Assembly (NCBI GenBank): GCA_032718475.1
Contig: JAUCBJ010000017.1
Location: 1 to 33,252, forward strand
Direction: 5' to 3'
Length of the DNA stretch: 33,252 nt
Source of the DNA: Nemertoderma westbladi
Taxonomy: Eukaryota > Xenacoelomorpha > Nemertodermatida > Nemertodermatidae
Made by a program: the position numbers and the translations under genes. Shown here in pieces: positions 31,741 to 33,252 of this stretch (its first letter is position 1; every line of letters starts with the position of its first letter). The notes under the pieces are model-generated. The model saw only the letters and a program-made list of their open reading frames with translations. It had not been told where the DNA came from and did no database searches.

Positions 31741-31769
31741 TGTGCTCTGTAGGATGTCTGCAGAGCACA
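31741..31769. repeat. Hairpin TGTGCTCTG / CAGAGCACA
   Basis: Two perfect 9-bp arms flank an 11-base loop. It is not followed by a T-run on either strand, so it is not a terminator. Confidence 0.7.
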
Positions 31770-32005
31770 CAGGACACCACGTCCATATCATACCATAGGT
31801 TTGTACGCTATAGCCGTTATTTAATCCGCACCGCCTAGGTTATAATAATTTACAGCGATTAGCAGAAAATAACAGCCGCAATTGAATCTCCACTTGGCGG
31901 TGTGGTGGTAATGAAAGCAAGGGCGCGGCGGGTATGGGCTGTGTGGAGTTTAATTCTGAGTTACGCAATGTGTTGGTTGGGTGGATGGCTACAATACATT
32001 ATAAT

Positions 32006-32093
32006 GGGGGGGGGGGGGAGATACATGGGAGGATACAATAATTGTATCCTGGCTGGCCAATGGCTAGATCCTGGGGGGGGGGGGGGGGGGGGG
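32006..32093. repeat. G13 and G21 tracts flanking a 21-bp palindrome
   Basis: There is a G-run of 13 at 32006-32018 and one of 21 at 32073-32093. Between them lies a palindrome at 32030-32050 with arms AGGATACAAT and ATTGTATCCT around one central A. G-quadruplex formation is plausible; tract lengths may be assembly-sensitive. Confidence 0.75.
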
Positions 32094-33252
32094 TAATATG
32101 AGAATATCCCTTGGTATTATTATATCAGTTGACATTGTGGCCTTCTGGCTGGCCACAAGTGGGAAATACGTTGCTTTCTTGTAAGGATAAATAATTGATT
32201 CGAGTCACAACAAATTATGTCATAGGGAGTACAGGAGTCAGCGGTCTCCGTGCTATTTGCTGTATATTATTAGCTTGGGGTGCCGACAGCGACAGACCAC
32301 TAACAAAGTAAAGGCATAGCATGTGTAATGGCTCTTAGCTTATGCCGCCCCAGCATGTAAAACCATTTATCTGCTGTGGAATGGAATTCCCCGAAATTTA
32401 CTAAAGGCTTCCCAAGAAATTAGACAGCCAACTAACCCATACACAGGAGGCGGCCGCGAACCAAAGAGATTGGCCTCCTGGCACTGAGCCGGCCTGGTCG
32501 CAAAGGAACTATGCAGGTAGTAATTTGTACTAAACTAATTTATTACACTAAACTTTCTTACTAAAATTTCAACATGGAGGTCTTTTCTGTTTGCCCATAA
32601 ACAATTAAACAGACGTTGTATTTGTCTCGATATTAATTAAAATTTCCACCTTATCTCGCAAATAGTGGCGCCAGTTGGTCGCAAATAAAAAAGTTCTCAG
32701 CGCAAATCGATGAAATCTAGTTTGGTTTGTTGTTTTGGTTAGAAAACACAACCCCTTTAACCTGCTCCTTTCGATGTATTACATTAATTTTTTTGAAACA
32801 AATTGTAGCTGTACCAGTAATGGCCCTGTTCTCAGATACACTTGCGGTGACAGCACGGTGAAATCGCATACTGTGAATCACAGCATTTGGGTTGTTGTTG
32901 CAGAGATGCGAGTAAAGCAGTTACAGTCAACTGTATGTTCGGTTGGGTGATGACTTAGCCCGCAAAATGGGAATCGTTTACCCGCAAGCTTTCTTAGCCA
33001 GTGGGCAGGGCATCCTTAGCCCGAAAATAAATTGTATTAGCCCGCGGGAATTGATACTGGACGATTAAATTGACAGACTGGCTTTCTAGTGAATAATGTC
33101 TAAAGAAAATAATTTAATAATATTCCAGAGGCTTTATTTCAGAACGTAGCCCGGAGTTGTTAGTGGGGCCTATTACAAGACTCAGTCTGGTACTGGTACA
33201 CTACCACAACACTGTGTTGTCATTCTAATAATGATTATAATAATTCACAATT
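32094..33252. other. Non-coding remainder
   Basis: There is no gene I can support in the last 1.16 kb. TAGCCCGC-like words recur at about 32955-33045. A weak WNSP-like frame near 32370 recalls LINE C-termini but is too short to call. Short frames such as 32735-32950 lack any recognisable domain. Confidence 0.5.

Noticed and set aside
32360-32410. WNSP-like motif resembling a LINE C-terminus
   Set aside because: It is only a few residues, readable in more than one frame, with no neighbouring homology.

Overview
The window looks like AT-rich nuclear DNA from an invertebrate animal. The evidence is two decayed non-LTR retrotransposons, tRNA-derived elements with pol III boxes on the minus strand, candidate TIR transposons, and one clear animal gene, a cyclin Y homologue. 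There is no prokaryotic gene organisation. The phylum cannot be fixed from the sequence; a marine invertebrate is a guess.

Layout. 1-2880 is the 3' part of a LINE (endonuclease tail, reverse transcriptase, 3' UTR, ATTGAA tail) broken by one frameshift. 2881-3632 is AT- and C-rich spacer ending in a foldback. 3633-24801 is dominated by four unrelated tandem arrays: a 44-bp satellite (about 12.4 kb, about 283 units), a 39/35-bp dual-length minisatellite, a 15-bp AC-rich array split in two, and a 56-bp array with GGTACC/ACCGGT palindromes. The split in the 15-bp array is an island at 19591-20041. It holds a tRNA-derived pol III unit carrying a complete hammerhead-ribozyme core (minus strand) and a separate foldback with arms of about 75 bp.

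25203-26291 (minus) is an uninterrupted cyclin Y-like gene of 362 codons with an N-terminal MGN plus CCCC lipidation signal and two RSxS motifs. It is GC-rich in AT-rich surroundings and may be an intact retrogene. 26709-29760 is bounded by 32-bp terminal inverted repeats and contains a second, nested TIR element (about 1.26 kb) with hairpins and a tRNA-like sequence. 30744-31550 is a second RT fragment, of a type different from the first, with two in-frame stops. The remainder to 33252 has G-tracts, palindromes and microsatellites but no gene I can support.

Functionally, the cyclin Y homologue is the only likely intact protein gene. Cyclin Y proteins anchor CDK14/CDK16-type kinases at membranes. 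The most interesting non-coding object is the pol III plus hammerhead unit at 19630-19782. The very long reading frames inside the 39-bp and 15-bp arrays are arithmetic by-products of repeat lengths divisible by three and are not treated as genes.
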